Positions 38,076 through 47,192 of a stretch of 64,000 bases of DNA are shown here, piece after piece. The stretch is from Cruoricaptor ignavus (GTDB lineage Bacteria; Bacteroidota; Bacteroidia; Flavobacteriales; Weeksellaceae): NCBI RefSeq assembly GCF_900141665.1, contig NZ_FQYI01000005.1:114944-178943 (forward strand), read 5' to 3'. Both the position numbers and the translations under genes were made by a program. The notes beneath the pieces are model-generated. The model did not search any database. It was not told where the DNA came from and worked only from the letters and a program-made list of their open reading frames with translations. Position 1 is the first letter of the stretch, and each line of letters opens with the position of its first letter.

Positions 38076-40392
38076 CAAGACATATATATTTCAGGTTGCA
38101 GGTGCTGCAGCAATTCTATCCGCTGCCACCGCGTGCGGACCCCAAACTTACCTGAAAGAAGGCGAAACACTCTACACTGGCGCGAAGGTGGAAATAATAA
38201 ATGACACGATGAGCAAGCGCCAGAAGAATAAACTTCGGGACGGAATTCAGGAAAAACTCCGCCCGAAACCGAATTCCTCCTTTCTGGGGATGCACCCAAG
38301 GCTTTCCATTTACGGAATGGTATCCGAGCCGAAGAAGGATAAAGGCTTTAAATACTGGCTGAAGTACCGCCTTGGGGAAGTGCCCATCACTATGGGCGAT
38401 GTGGATAGGGATTTCAACCGGGATATAGCGAGGAATTATTCCGAAAACAAAGGCTACTTCAACGCGAGGGCAAAGTATGACACCGAGGAGAAAAACCGAA
38501 TGGCGAAGGTCACTTATGAAGTGAAGCCAGGCGTTCAGTACCTCATCAACGAAGTAACCTATCAGCAGGATTCCAGCCTGGTTTCTACCGAAATAAAAAA
38601 GATGGAAAACACAAGCCTGCTGAAAAAGGGCGATGCATTTGATCTGGATGTGGTAAAGGCGGAGCGCAACCGCATTGACGGACATATGAAAGAAAACGGT
38701 TTCTACTATTTCCATCCTGACAATCTCGTGATACAGGCAGACAGTACCGTGACCGGCAGGCCGCGGGTGGATATGAACCTGAAACTGAAAGAAAATACGC
38801 CGGAAATCTCCAAGCAACAGTTTACCATTGATAAAGTAATCGTCTTTGCGGACTACAGCCTGCAGGGGCGCACCAGGAATAACCTTAGTGTACCGATGAC
38901 TACGGACTCCACGCAGTTTTACAAAAAATTTTACATCGTAGATCCGGATCATAAATTTAAGCCAAAAATCTTTGAACGAGCCCTGATGGTGGAACCTGGC
39001 GAGATTTATAACCGCGCCGATCATAACCTGAGTCTCAACCGGCTCATCAGCCTGGGGACATTCCAGTTCGTGAAAAACCAGTTTGTAGTTTCGGATTCAG
39101 CTAACAGTAAGTTCGATGCCTACTACTTGCTTACCCCGCGCGCTTTCCAGTCGCTGCGCGTAGAGGCTACCGGGAAGACCAACTCCGCAAGCTATGTGGG
39201 AAGCGAGATAAATGTGAACTGGACTCACAGAAATGCTTTCCGCGGTGCCGAGCTCCTGAAAGCCGCCGTGTATGGCGCATTCGATGTGCAGGTTGGAGGC
39301 AAACGGGACAGGGAGGCCAACAATATCTATCGTGTCGGTGGCAATGTTTCTCTGGCGGTGCCGCGCCTTCTGGTGCCGTTCCGCGTGAAGAGCAGCAGCG
39401 CCTATGTGCCAAAAACCTTCACCAGTATCGGCTATGAATTTCAGAACCGCACGCAGCTTTACACACTTCATAACTTCAGCGGAAGTTTCGGCTACCTCTG
39501 GAAGGAAAATGCCAGAAAAGAACACGAGCTGAAGCTGCTGGATGTAACCGTGGTGGCACCGCAGAAAGTAACGCCAAAATTCGATTCCATAGCGGCGGGC
39601 AATCCTTATATGCGGCGCGTGGTGGAGCGGCAGCTCATCTACGGACCGACTTACAGCTACACCTACACCAACACGATGCTGCCGAAGAAAACCACTATCT
39701 ATTACAAAGGTATGGCAGACCTGGCGGGGAATTTATCCGGTTTAATTTCTGGTGCCAATGCTGAGGAAGGAAAGCAGAAAAAAATATTCGGTACACCGTT
39801 CAGCCAGTATGCCAAGATGGAGCACGATGTACGGCTATACCACCGCGTGGGGGAGAAAAGCCAGATCGCCGCCAGGTTGGATGCGGGCATCGCCTATCCG
39901 TACGGCAACTCAGAGTTCATCCCTTTTTCAAGGCAGTTCTTCGTGGGGGGCAGCAACAGCATACGAGCTTTTCGTGCCAGAACTTTAGGCCCGGGCAGCT
40001 ACGATCCGAATATTTTGCAGTCAAGTTTCTATGCAGACCAGGCTGGGGACATAAAACTAGAGGCCAACCTTGAATACCGCGCAAATCTCTACAAATTCCT
40101 GAATGCGGCCATCTTTGCAGATGCGGGGAATATCTGGCTTGTGAATGAAGATGTTAATAGGCCCGGGGCAAAATTCAGCAAAGATTGGGCAAAGGAAATC
40201 GCAGTGGGAGCAGGTTTCGGTCTCCGCTTGGATTTTAATATCCTCGTTCTGCGGCTCGATCTCGCCATGCCGCTGCGCGTGCCCTACTATCCTGATGGGG
40301 AGCGCTGGGCTTTCAGCAGAATTGATTTCGGTAACTCCGACTGGAGAAAGGATAATCTGATACTCAATATTGCAATTGGATATCCATTTTAG
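38062..40392 (+). CDS. tamL: TamL, lipoprotein-type BamA/TamA-family outer-membrane protein
   Basis: The 776-residue protein has a signal with a lipobox-like end (AAAILSAATACGPQTYL, Cys about residue 25), POTRA-type modules (residues 30-350, for example INEVTYQQDSSLVSTEIKKM), and a C-terminal 16-strand-type Omp85 barrel with the L6-loop landmark FFVGGSNSIRAFRARTLGPG. The barrel ends with NLILNIAIGYPF, whose terminal aromatic fits the beta-signal. In Bacteroidota this lipid-anchored TamA relative is called TamL and is encoded with tamB. The 14-bp overlap with tamB indicates coupled expression. BamA itself is a different gene and is not in the window. Confidence 0.92.
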   Translation: MKVNNKTYIFQVAGAAAILSAATACGPQTYLKEGETLYTGAKVEIINDTMSKRQKNKLRDGIQEKLRPKPNSSFLGMHPRLSIYGMVSEPKKDKGFKYWLKYRLGEVPITMGDVDRDFNRDIARNYSENKGYFNARAKYDTEEKNRMAKVTYEVKPGVQYLINEVTYQQDSSLVSTEIKKMENTSLLKKGDAFDLDVVKAERNRIDGHMKENGFYYFHPDNLVIQADSTVTGRPRVDMNLKLKENTPEISKQQFTIDKVIVFADYSLQGRTRNNLSVPMTTDSTQFYKKFYIVDPDHKFKPKIFERALMVEPGEIYNRADHNLSLNRLISLGTFQFVKNQFVVSDSANSKFDAYYLLTPRAFQSLRVEATGKTNSASYVGSEINVNWTHRNAFRGAELLKAAVYGAFDVQVGGKRDREANNIYRVGGNVSLAVPRLLVPFRVKSSSAYVPKTFTSIGYEFQNRTQLYTLHNFSGSFGYLWKENARKEHELKLLDVTVVAPQKVTPKFDSIAAGNPYMRRVVERQLIYGPTYSYTYTNTMLPKKTTIYYKGMADLAGNLSGLISGANAEEGKQKKIFGTPFSQYAKMEHDVRLYHRVGEKSQIAARLDAGIAYPYGNSEFIPFSRQFFVGGSNSIRAFRARTLGPGSYDPNILQSSFYADQAGDIKLEANLEYRANLYKFLNAAIFADAGNIWLVNEDVNRPGAKFSKDWAKEIAVGAGFGLRLDFNILVLRLDLAMPLRVPYYPDGERWAFSRIDFGNSDWRKDNLILNIAIGYPF

Positions 40393-40435
40393 CGAAAATT
40401 AATTTCCTGTTAACATTAGTAAAATCTTGAAAGGC

Positions 40436-40443
40436 TAAATTTG
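40436..40443 (+). promoter_or_regulatory. -7 box of the HD hydrolase gene
   Basis: TAAATTTG overlaps the upstream TTG candidate at 40441, supporting the ATG at 40462. Confidence 0.55.
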
Positions 40444-40461
40444 TCCCCTATTTTTTCCCTG

Positions 40462-40899
40462 ATGACTAAAGAGGAACTGTTGTTTAAAGCCATAAACATT
40501 GCCACCGAGGCACACCGCGGGCAAACGGATAAGTACGGCGCGCCATATATTGGCCATGTGATGCGAGTGGTAAACTATTGCCGGACGCTGGATGAGAAAA
40601 TCATCGGTGCGCTGCACGATGTAGTGGAAGACGCTCCTGACTGGACTTTTGAACGACTGACTGCCGAAGGCTTCGGCGCCTATGTTTACGAACTGGATTG
40701 CCTCACCAAGCGAGAGGGTGAAGATTATGATACTTTTCTTTCCCGAACTCTACAGTCAGAACTTGCTGTACGGGTAAAACTCTGTGACCTTCAGGATAAT
40801 ATGGATTTGCGGCGGGTAAACCGGGCTTTAGCAGAAAAAGACCTGAAGCGTATGAACAAATACCTGAAAGCCTACCGATACCTTACGGAAAAATACTGA
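40462..40899 (+). CDS. HD-domain phosphohydrolase, MESH1-like
   Basis: The 145-residue protein is a stand-alone HD domain of the RelA/SpoT N-terminal type: AHRGQTDKYGAPYIGHVMRVVNYC carries the first histidine region, and IIGALHDVVEDAPDWTFERL the HD pair and the ED following it. These match small alarmone hydrolases (MESH1/SAH type) that hydrolyse ppGpp, but generic nucleotide hydrolase activity cannot be excluded. I start at ATG 40462; the longer frame from TTG 40441 overlaps the -7 box. Confidence 0.8.
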   Translation: MTKEELLFKAINIATEAHRGQTDKYGAPYIGHVMRVVNYCRTLDEKIIGALHDVVEDAPDWTFERLTAEGFGAYVYELDCLTKREGEDYDTFLSRTLQSELAVRVKLCDLQDNMDLRRVNRALAEKDLKRMNKYLKAYRYLTEKY

Positions 40900-40908
40900 T
40901 ATAGATTG

Positions 40909-40935
40909 AAAAAAAGAAGCTCCTGATGGAGCTTC
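40909..40935 (-). terminator. Terminator of the small lipoprotein gene
   Basis: GAAGCTCC/GGAGCTTC stem with loop TGAT (plus-strand reading); on the minus strand it is followed by seven T. On the plus strand it lies ten bases after the HD gene stop but lacks a T tail. Confidence 0.8.
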
Positions 40936-40957
40936 CTGCATTTTAAAGATGGGCTAC

Positions 40958-41224
40958 TTATCTTGATACCCCCGTGTTGTCTACCGGCTGCGCAGGCGCG
41001 GCTACTGTAGAGTCATTAGTTATACCGCCGGAATTGGTAGCATTCACATCCACGCCTTCAGTCTGGCGGTCATTCCCGCTAGCATCCAGGTTTGAATTTA
41101 CATCCGTAGCTTCATTTGGCAGCGGCGCAGTTTCGCTGATTTCTGAAGCGCTCTGGTTTTCAGCCGGTTTGTTGCAAGAAGCAGCTACCGATACTAAGGC
41201 GATTGCAAAGATCAATTTTTTCAT
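40958..41224 (-). CDS. Small secreted lipoprotein, low complexity
   Basis: The 88-residue product has a lipoprotein signal (KKLIFAIALVSVAASCNKP) with the lipobox cysteine near residue 18. The mature part is short, acidic and rich in Asn, Ser, Thr, Asp and Pro (ATDVNSNLDASGNDRQTEG), with no recognisable domain. It is probably a small surface or periplasmic lipoprotein of unknown function. An in-frame start 14 codons further upstream (41266) would put a basic segment before the signal and is less likely. Confidence 0.65.
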   Translation of the reverse strand: MKKLIFAIALVSVAASCNKPAENQSASEISETAPLPNEATDVNSNLDASGNDRQTEGVDVNATNSGGITNDSTVAAPAQPVDNTGVSR

Positions 41225-41303
41225 AACAGATGATTTGTGTTTAAAAACTTTCGCAAATATACGCATAAACTCAATAGTTTACTAAATGAAAAAAATTCTG
41301 CTA

Positions 41304-42992
41304 CTAATCTTCTTTCTTTTTTCTCTTAAACAGTTTTACAAAATATTCCCAGCCGAAGAACAGGATAAGAATAATCGCCGCAATCCACCAATACGAAGTT
41401 TTCTGGGCTTCACCAGTGTTGGTCGCCTTGAACATCCTGTCCCACCGGATGCGTTTTCCAGCAGGCTGATAGGTGGAATTAGCATCTGCGAAAAGGCCTT
41501 CCACGCTCATCCAGGTGAACATCGGCTTGCCCACGATGTGTGTTTCCGGAACGAAGCCGAAAAAGCGTGCATCCAGCGAAGCATCGCGGTTATCGCCAAT
41601 CATCATATAATATTCCTGCTGAATTTTGTACTGGTTCGTAGGCTTTCCGTTGATGTAGAACTGTCCGTTTTTCGTTTCAAGTTTATTGCCTTCAAACTGC
41701 GTGATGATGCGCCTGTAAGTCTCGATGTTTTCCGGCGTTAAAGTAATCGTCTCGCCTTTCTTCGGAACTTTCAGCGGGCCATACCAATCAGGGTTCCACG
41801 GCTTTCCGAAAGGGAAGATACTGTTCGTGCTGTCAATTTTTTTGGAAAACATTGCCCTGCCAAATTCATCGCCCACAAGTTCACCGTGGCGCTTTATCGG
41901 GAAATATGAAATTACGCCTTCACCTTGTGGCGCCAGCTCTTCCTGCATTGAAAGCACTTCTGGCAAAGCTTTGATGTCCTTGGCAATTTCATCCGTCAAG
42001 CCCTGAAATCTGTAGATGAAGCCCTTCTCAGTCTGCCCTTCCTGTAAAGGCAAAAAACCGTAGGCCTGGTAAAGCGCCGCAATATCCAGCTGCTCGGAAG
42101 TTTCCACGAAATAAGCGTGCTGCACCTGTGCATCCGCCAGCCTTCGTTCAGGTTTTCCGTTGATGTACATTCTGCCAGCACGCATTTCAAAAGTATCGCC
42201 GCCTACTGCCACGCAACGCTTTACATAAGGGTCCTTCCGGTCAATAGCCGTATGCACGGAATCTTCGGGATAATTGAAAACCACGATGTCGTTCCGCTTT
42301 ACTTTCTCCCAGCCTGGAAAGCGGAAGTACGGCAGCTTCACCGCTTCCACATAAGATTTCGGGTCGTCTTTCGGGTTGCCCTTCTGCCCTGTATCCATTA
42401 TCGTTCCCTGCAAAAATGGGATGGATAGCGGGCGCATCGGCAAACGCAAACCGTAGTTCATTTTATTCACGAAAAGAAAATCGCCCACCAGCATTGTGCG
42501 CTCCATAGAACCTGTGGGGATGCCGAAAGGCTGCGCTATGAAATGGTGGATAATGGTGGCAAAAACGATGGCAAAAGTAAGGCTGCCAACCAGCGTGTCC
42601 TTCTTTTTTTCCTTCGGTTCGTCGGTTGTATTGGCGTAGAAATATTCCGTTTCGTCTTCCAGTTCGGTATCTTTTCCGTAGTTTACAACTGCCATATAAA
42701 TGAACGGAAGTAAGGCTGTAAGTACCTGATGCTGAATAAGTTGCTTGCCAAATTTCTTCATCAGCAAAATGTGGAACACCGTCATCATAATAGGCCCTAC
42801 GATGGGAAGGTAGGCTAAAGCCACCCACCATTTCGGATTTTCAGTTTCCTTCAAGATGATGAAATAATTGTAAAACGGGACGAACGCAACCAGCGGATTG
42901 TAGCCCATTTTTTTGAAAAGTTTCCAAGTGGAAATGCCCATCAATAACGATAAAATCAGGACATAAACGGTATAGGTAAGAAAGTAATTCAT
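41304..42992 (-). CDS. lepB: Signal peptidase I (LepB)
   Basis: LepB removes signal peptides from exported proteins. The 562-residue protein is large for the family: about four membrane helices at the N-terminus (DUF5684-like, residues 1-105), the catalytic serine in AQPFGIPTGSMERTMLVGDF and the general-base lysine in DPYVKRCVAVGGDTFEMRAG. Box E follows (YYMMIGDNRDASLDARFFGFV), and then a C-terminal membrane helix with a basic tail (FKRKKKED). Between boxes D and E lies an insert of about 150 residues, typical for Bacteroidota. Confidence 0.93.
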   Translation of the reverse strand: MNYFLTYTVYVLILSLLMGISTWKLFKKMGYNPLVAFVPFYNYFIILKETENPKWWVALAYLPIVGPIMMTVFHILLMKKFGKQLIQHQVLTALLPFIYMAVVNYGKDTELEDETEYFYANTTDEPKEKKKDTLVGSLTFAIVFATIIHHFIAQPFGIPTGSMERTMLVGDFLFVNKMNYGLRLPMRPLSIPFLQGTIMDTGQKGNPKDDPKSYVEAVKLPYFRFPGWEKVKRNDIVVFNYPEDSVHTAIDRKDPYVKRCVAVGGDTFEMRAGRMYINGKPERRLADAQVQHAYFVETSEQLDIAALYQAYGFLPLQEGQTEKGFIYRFQGLTDEIAKDIKALPEVLSMQEELAPQGEGVISYFPIKRHGELVGDEFGRAMFSKKIDSTNSIFPFGKPWNPDWYGPLKVPKKGETITLTPENIETYRRIITQFEGNKLETKNGQFYINGKPTNQYKIQQEYYMMIGDNRDASLDARFFGFVPETHIVGKPMFTWMSVEGLFADANSTYQPAGKRIRWDRMFKATNTGEAQKTSYWWIAAIILILFFGWEYFVKLFKRKKKED

Positions 42993-43080
42993 TGCGTTGG
43001 CTTTAGGCGATAAGCTTTAAGTAGCTTTTTGCTTATTGCAAATGGTTTTTAATTTTTTAATATTTATTTCTCAAAATCTC

Positions 43081-43785
43081 TCAATCAATTCCCAGCACAT
43101 CCTTCATCCCAAAAACACCGCTTTTGCCGTGCAGCCATTCCGCTGCGATTACGGCGCCCAGCGCAAAACCCTTTCTGCTGTAGGCGGTGTGCTTCAGCTC
43201 GATTTCATCCACTTCAGAGCGGTAGAAAACGGAATGCGTTCCCGGCACTTCGTCTTCGCGCAAAGCAAAGATGCCCAGCGCATTATCCTTGGTCTGGCCT
43301 AATTGCCAGCCGTCAAATTTCGGATTATTTTCAATAATGCCTTCCGCAATTGTAATCGCCGTGCCAGAAGGTGCATCCTTTTTATGGATATGATGGATTT
43401 CCTCAAGCTGCGGCCTGTATTCATCGAAATTGCGCATCAGTGCGGCAAGTTTTTTATTGACCTCAAAAAAGATGTTTACGCCCAGACTGAAATTCGATGC
43501 GTAAAGAAAAGCGGTGCCGTTTTCAATCGCCAAATCATCCATTTCCTTTTTCCGGAAAAGCCAGCCTGTAGTTCCGGAAACCGTGGGTATTTTAGATTTC
43601 AGGCAAACGGAAATATTTTCCGGCGCAGCATCCGGATGCGTGAATTCTATCGCCACATCTGCAATCTTCAGGCTTTCTGCAGTAGGCGTCTCGTTCAGCT
43701 TTGCCACGACGCTGTGCCCTCTTTCCACGGCAATTTCCTCTATTGCCCTGCCCATTTTTCCGTAGCCTACCAGTGCTATTTTCAT
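43081..43785 (-). CDS. dapB: 4-hydroxy-tetrahydrodipicolinate reductase (DapB)
   Basis: DapB makes tetrahydrodipicolinate in lysine and diaminopimelate synthesis. The 234-residue protein has the nucleotide-binding start MKIALVGYGKMGRAIEEIA, GTTGWL after the second strand, and the catalytic and substrate motif EIHHIHKKDAPSGTAITIAE. It lies between lepB and the DUF5683 gene in the same orientation; this order, with parA-parB behind, is conserved in related genomes as far as I recall. Confidence 0.95.
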   Translation of the reverse strand: MKIALVGYGKMGRAIEEIAVERGHSVVAKLNETPTAESLKIADVAIEFTHPDAAPENISVCLKSKIPTVSGTTGWLFRKKEMDDLAIENGTAFLYASNFSLGVNIFFEVNKKLAALMRNFDEYRPQLEEIHHIHKKDAPSGTAITIAEGIIENNPKFDGWQLGQTKDNALGIFALREDEVPGTHSVFYRSEVDEIELKHTAYSRKGFALGAVIAAEWLHGKSGVFGMKDVLGID

Positions 43786-43794
43786 TGGCTAAAT

Positions 43795-44412
43795 TTAAAA
43801 TTTATAGTTTAAACTAAGCCCGGCAGCTGTAGTTTTTATTGATGTCTCGTTGAAAAAAAATGCCGGTTTCAGAGCAAGGTCCGGGTCGTGCCTCTGCTCG
43901 TAGAGGTGGGCATCCACCACGGCATCCACGATGTTCAGAATGTAAATGATGCCGCTGATCCCGATGGCATAATCGCGGTTGCGCTTCTGCCGGTCCTGGG
44001 TTCTGCCGAGGGTGTCCGCCGTCACGCCTTTTATATCCGAGAACTCGTGCTTCTGCCCGTTCAGCTCTGCAATGAATGCGTTGCGGTAGCGGTGATACTG
44101 GTGATCGTTCCAGAGCGCGATGCCCACTCCGGCACCCACTGCGCCCCACACTACCGGTATTTTCCAATATTTTTTGTTGTAAAACTGTCCCAGCCCCGGG
44201 AGTACCGCCGAGTAAAGCCCCGCGCGGGTGGGATTCAGCCGCAGCGGCCCGGTGTTCGCATTCGCCCTCAGAATTTCCTCTTCAGCCTGCTCCGTTTTTT
44301 TTAATGCCTGCAGCGAGTCTGCCGGGCGGTAGTCCACCCGGATGCTGTCATTCGGGCGCACCTGCGAGTAAGCGATACCCGAAAAAAATATCAAAAAAAT
44401 CAGAAGCCTCAC
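43795..44412 (-). CDS. DUF5683 family protein
   Basis: The 205-residue protein has an N-terminal signal (RLLIFLIFFSGIAYS), a linker with SLQALKKTEQAEEEILRA, and a DUF5683 core with LNPTRAGLYSAVLPGLGQFYNKKYWKIPVVW, one or two membrane segments (GAVGAGVGIALW, AIGISGIIYILNIVDAVVDAHLY), and a short terminal strand. The function is unknown. Its start overlaps the parB stop by 4 bp, so it is translationally coupled with the partition genes. Confidence 0.78.
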   Translation of the reverse strand: MRLLIFLIFFSGIAYSQVRPNDSIRVDYRPADSLQALKKTEQAEEEILRANANTGPLRLNPTRAGLYSAVLPGLGQFYNKKYWKIPVVWGAVGAGVGIALWNDHQYHRYRNAFIAELNGQKHEFSDIKGVTADTLGRTQDRQKRNRDYAIGISGIIYILNIVDAVVDAHLYEQRHDPDLALKPAFFFNETSIKTTAAGLSLNYKF

Positions 44413-45293
44413 CGGATGTGTGATAGTATTTTTTGAAGTTCATCCTCATCTTTAAACTCAAGGACGATGGTACCCTTCTTCCCGTTTTTGCTTCGGATTT
44501 CTGCCTTCACTTCCAAAATATCTCCCAGGTTCTTTTCTGCCCTGCGGAAGCTGTGCGGCAGTTCCAACTGCTTTTTCGGGCTGTAGCCTGCCGGGTTCTT
44601 CATCTGCGATGCCGCCCTCTCTGCCTGGCGAACATTGAGTTTTTCGCTAATGATTTTTTGGAACAGTTGCCGCTGCATCGCCTCGCCTTCCAGACTGAGG
44701 ATTGCTCTGCCGTGGCCGGCAGAAATCTCGCCGCTGCGGATCGCATTCTGGATCTCCGGGCTCAGCTTCAGCAGGCGGATGGAGTTGGTAATTGTGGAGC
44801 GCTCCTTCCCCACTCTGCCGCTAAGGCTATCCTGCGTCATCCCGATTTCATCCAGCAGCCGCTGGTAGGTAAGCGCGATTTCTATCGGATCCAGGTCCTC
44901 ACGCTGGATGTTTTCCACAAGTGCCATTTCCAGCAACTCGCGGTCGTTCACCAGACGGATGTAGGCAGGTATCGTTTTCAGCCCAGCAATTTTCGATGCG
45001 CGGAACCTCCGCTCGCCGGAAATAATTTCAAAACGGTCGCCATCTTTCCGAAGGGTGATGGGCTGAATCACGCCCAGGCTTCTGATGGACTGAGCCAAAT
45101 CGTTCAGCGCCTTCTCATCGAAGTAAGTCCTTGGCTGCGAAGCATTTGGGTAAATATCTTCCAGCGCCACCTCCATAATATTCCCCACTAGCTCATCCGC
45201 GCCCTCATCTGTGGCAGCGTTTATGGAAAATTTGGATTCCGAGCTGAGGATGGCACCCAGCCCCCGGCCCATTGCTCTTTTCTTATCTTTCAA
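44409..45293 (-). CDS. parB: Chromosome partition protein ParB
   Basis: ParB binds parS sites and, as a CTP-dependent clamp, loads condensin and drives origin segregation with ParA. The 294-residue protein has MGRGLGAILSSE at the N-terminus, the CTP-binding ParB/Srx domain with QPRTYFDEKALNDLAQSI and EIISGERRFRASKIAG, then the helix-turn-helix DEIGMTQDSLSGRVGKERST, and a C-terminal dimer domain. No consensus parS was found by eye near the gene. It overlaps parA by four bases. Confidence 0.95.
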   Translation of the reverse strand: MKDKKRAMGRGLGAILSSESKFSINAATDEGADELVGNIMEVALEDIYPNASQPRTYFDEKALNDLAQSIRSLGVIQPITLRKDGDRFEIISGERRFRASKIAGLKTIPAYIRLVNDRELLEMALVENIQREDLDPIEIALTYQRLLDEIGMTQDSLSGRVGKERSTITNSIRLLKLSPEIQNAIRSGEISAGHGRAILSLEGEAMQRQLFQKIISEKLNVRQAERAASQMKNPAGYSPKKQLELPHSFRRAEKNLGDILEVKAEIRSKNGKKGTIVLEFKDEDELQKILSHIR

Positions 45294-46081
45294 ACGGTCT
45301 GTCTTTTCGGTTTAAAATTTTTATCCTGATTTTTCAGCAGTACTTCCTCTGCCAGCTGTATGTACTGTACGGCGCCCTTGCTCTCAGCATCGTACATCAG
45401 GATGCTTTCCCCAAAACTCGGAGCCTCGCTCAGGCGCACATTCCGGCTGATAATAGTCTCGAAAACCATCTCCGGAAAATGGGAATTCACCTCCTCTACC
45501 ACCTGATTGGAGAGGCGCAGGCGGCTGTCGAACATTGTGAGCAGCAGCCCCTCGATGTCTAGCTCCGGGTTGTGGATTTTCTGGACATTTTTAATGGTGT
45601 TAAGAAGTTTGCCGAGACCTTCCAATGCAAAATATTCGCATTGGATCGGGATAATGACGGAGTCCGCGGCAGTGAGGGCATTTACCGTGATCAAGCCTAA
45701 ACTTGGAGCGCAGTCTATAATGATAAAATCATATTCGTCGCGCACCTTGTCCAGGGCTTCCCGCATCATATACTCGCGGTTTTCCCTGTCCACCAGCTCT
45801 ATTTCCGCCGCCACCAAGTCGATGTGAGACGGGATGATGTCCACATTCGGGGAGGTGGTTTTCAGGATGCATTCCTTAGCGGGTACGCTGTGCTCCAGCA
45901 GGTTGTAGGTAGAGTGGCTCACTTCCTCCACGCCAAGGCCGGAGGTTGCATTCGCCTGCGGGTCGGCATCTATGAGCAGTATGCTCTTCTCCAGCACGCC
46001 CAGCGCCGCAGCAAGGTTTACCGCCGTGGTTGTTTTACCCACGCCGCCCTTTTGGTTTGCCACACCGATGATCTTCGCCAT
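45290..46081 (-). CDS. parA: Chromosome partition ATPase ParA
   Basis: The 263-residue Walker-type ATPase begins MAKIIGVANQKGGVGKTTTAVNLAAAL (deviant Walker A with the signature lysine), followed by LLIDADPQANATSGLG and FIIIDCAPSLGLITVNAL. It is a Soj-type chromosomal ParA with no N-terminal DNA-binding extension. It is the first gene of parA-parB-DUF5683. Confidence 0.95.
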   Translation of the reverse strand: MAKIIGVANQKGGVGKTTTAVNLAAALGVLEKSILLIDADPQANATSGLGVEEVSHSTYNLLEHSVPAKECILKTTSPNVDIIPSHIDLVAAEIELVDRENREYMMREALDKVRDEYDFIIIDCAPSLGLITVNALTAADSVIIPIQCEYFALEGLGKLLNTIKNVQKIHNPELDIEGLLLTMFDSRLRLSNQVVEEVNSHFPEMVFETIISRNVRLSEAPSFGESILMYDAESKGAVQYIQLAEEVLLKNQDKNFKPKRQTV

Positions 46082-46189
46082 AGAAATTTTTAAACTTCAA
46101 AAATAAGATTTTTTTAATGATGATGAGCTCCCGAAGTACCGCTCTTTAAAATAATCAGATGGTTCCCAGTCTTTTACAGGATAAAAAAC

Positions 46190-46198
46190 TTATCCACA
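46190..46198. promoter_or_regulatory. Possible DnaA box near parA
   Basis: TTATCCACA matches the classic DnaA box exactly, and lies between parA and the next gene. A second copy is at 46780-46788 inside a coding region. Two boxes are too few to call an origin. Confidence 0.2.
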
Positions 46199-46229
46199 AA
46201 AAAACCGGACAGCCGCAGCCATCCGGTTT
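46198..46229 (-). terminator. Terminator of the SpoIIAA-like protein gene
   Basis: AAACCGGA/TCCGGTTT stem around a 12-base loop; the minus strand continues with a T-run. Confidence 0.85.
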
Positions 46230-46247
46230 CATCAATAATTTAAAACC

Positions 46248-47045
46248 TTAATCTTTGTGCCTGAATCTGTCGAAAAGAGCCTTTGTAATCACCGCGCCCA
46301 GTGTGTAATAGGCTACAGTCATTAGTCTTTTCTTCCTTGTGGAAGCTACCGGCTCGTCATCCAGCCCGATATATTTTGGGAGCGATACTGCTGCAAGACC
46401 CCCGAGGATGCCGGAGAAAATCCCAAGCTTGCCCGTAGCGGTAGCCGCGTAGTACAATGAGTTGGAAACCACATCGCCAACGAGCGCAGCTGTATAGAGT
46501 TCGTTCTCGTTCAAGTTTATTCCAGCCCCGTCGAGGATTCTATCAAGTCCTTCTTCCGCTACTTCGTTAATGGCAGGTACATTCTCGGCATTTTTGCGGA
46601 GGCTCTCGTGGAGGATGTTCAGCGCAAACGCACCGCCCAGCCCGGCAGCAATAGCCGCAACGCGCGCCGGTTTGGTTTCATCAATTCCGGTGGATGCCCA
46701 TTTTTTCGCGGCTTTAAAATCTTTTTTCTCAAAAACGCGGAATTCCCCGATTGGGAGCATATTAAACATCTGGGTTGCCTTATCCACAAAGATATCGTCC
46801 GTCACGATGGCACAGCGGTTCCAACGGGAAAGATTACTGATGCCAAGCAGCAGATCCTGAACCCACGCACCTTTGGAAAAATTGAGGACATGCGTATCCA
46901 GTTTCAGGAGATAGTTCAGTTCGTGAGTTCTATTCACCACTTTTTCTACATGGTCAAAAACTCTGTCAAAATCTTTAGCGGTTACTTTGCCCTTAGCTTC
47001 GAATGCTGCCACATTTTTCGGCGCACATCTGATTACCTTAATCAT
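46248..47045 (-). CDS. SpoIIAA-like (STAS-type) protein with hydrophobic C-terminal part
   Basis: The first 120 or so residues of this 265-residue protein resemble the SpoIIAA-like/DUF3478 fold: VAAFEAKGKVTAKDFDRVFDHVEKVV and CAIVTDDIFVDKATQMFNML. The remainder has weakly hydrophobic segments (AAIAAGLGGAFALNIL, GIFSGILGGLAAVSLPKYIG, AYYTLGAVITKALF) that suggest membrane association. The function is unknown; the family is met in stress-related proteins of Bacteroidota. I start at MIKVIRC (47045) rather than ten codons upstream, because the family begins with this strand. Confidence 0.7.
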   Translation of the reverse strand: MIKVIRCAPKNVAAFEAKGKVTAKDFDRVFDHVEKVVNRTHELNYLLKLDTHVLNFSKGAWVQDLLLGISNLSRWNRCAIVTDDIFVDKATQMFNMLPIGEFRVFEKKDFKAAKKWASTGIDETKPARVAAIAAGLGGAFALNILHESLRKNAENVPAINEVAEEGLDRILDGAGINLNENELYTAALVGDVVSNSLYYAATATGKLGIFSGILGGLAAVSLPKYIGLDDEPVASTRKKRLMTVAYYTLGAVITKALFDRFRHKD

Positions 47046-47192
47046 AATAAACTTTTTTTGATAACAGAGATGCACAAATCGTTCCGCAAAGGCTTTTTAA
47101 AATATAAATATTTGTTAAAAAAAACCTTATGCAGCAGGCAAAATCCATCAGGCTATACGCTGCCTAAAGCCTTCTGCTTAAAATATCCTGCC

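Noticed and set aside
46190..46788. Two exact TTATCCACA boxes near parA as a replication origin
   Set aside because: Only two copies 590 bp apart, one inside a gene, with no AT-rich unwinding region, dnaA or parS nearby.
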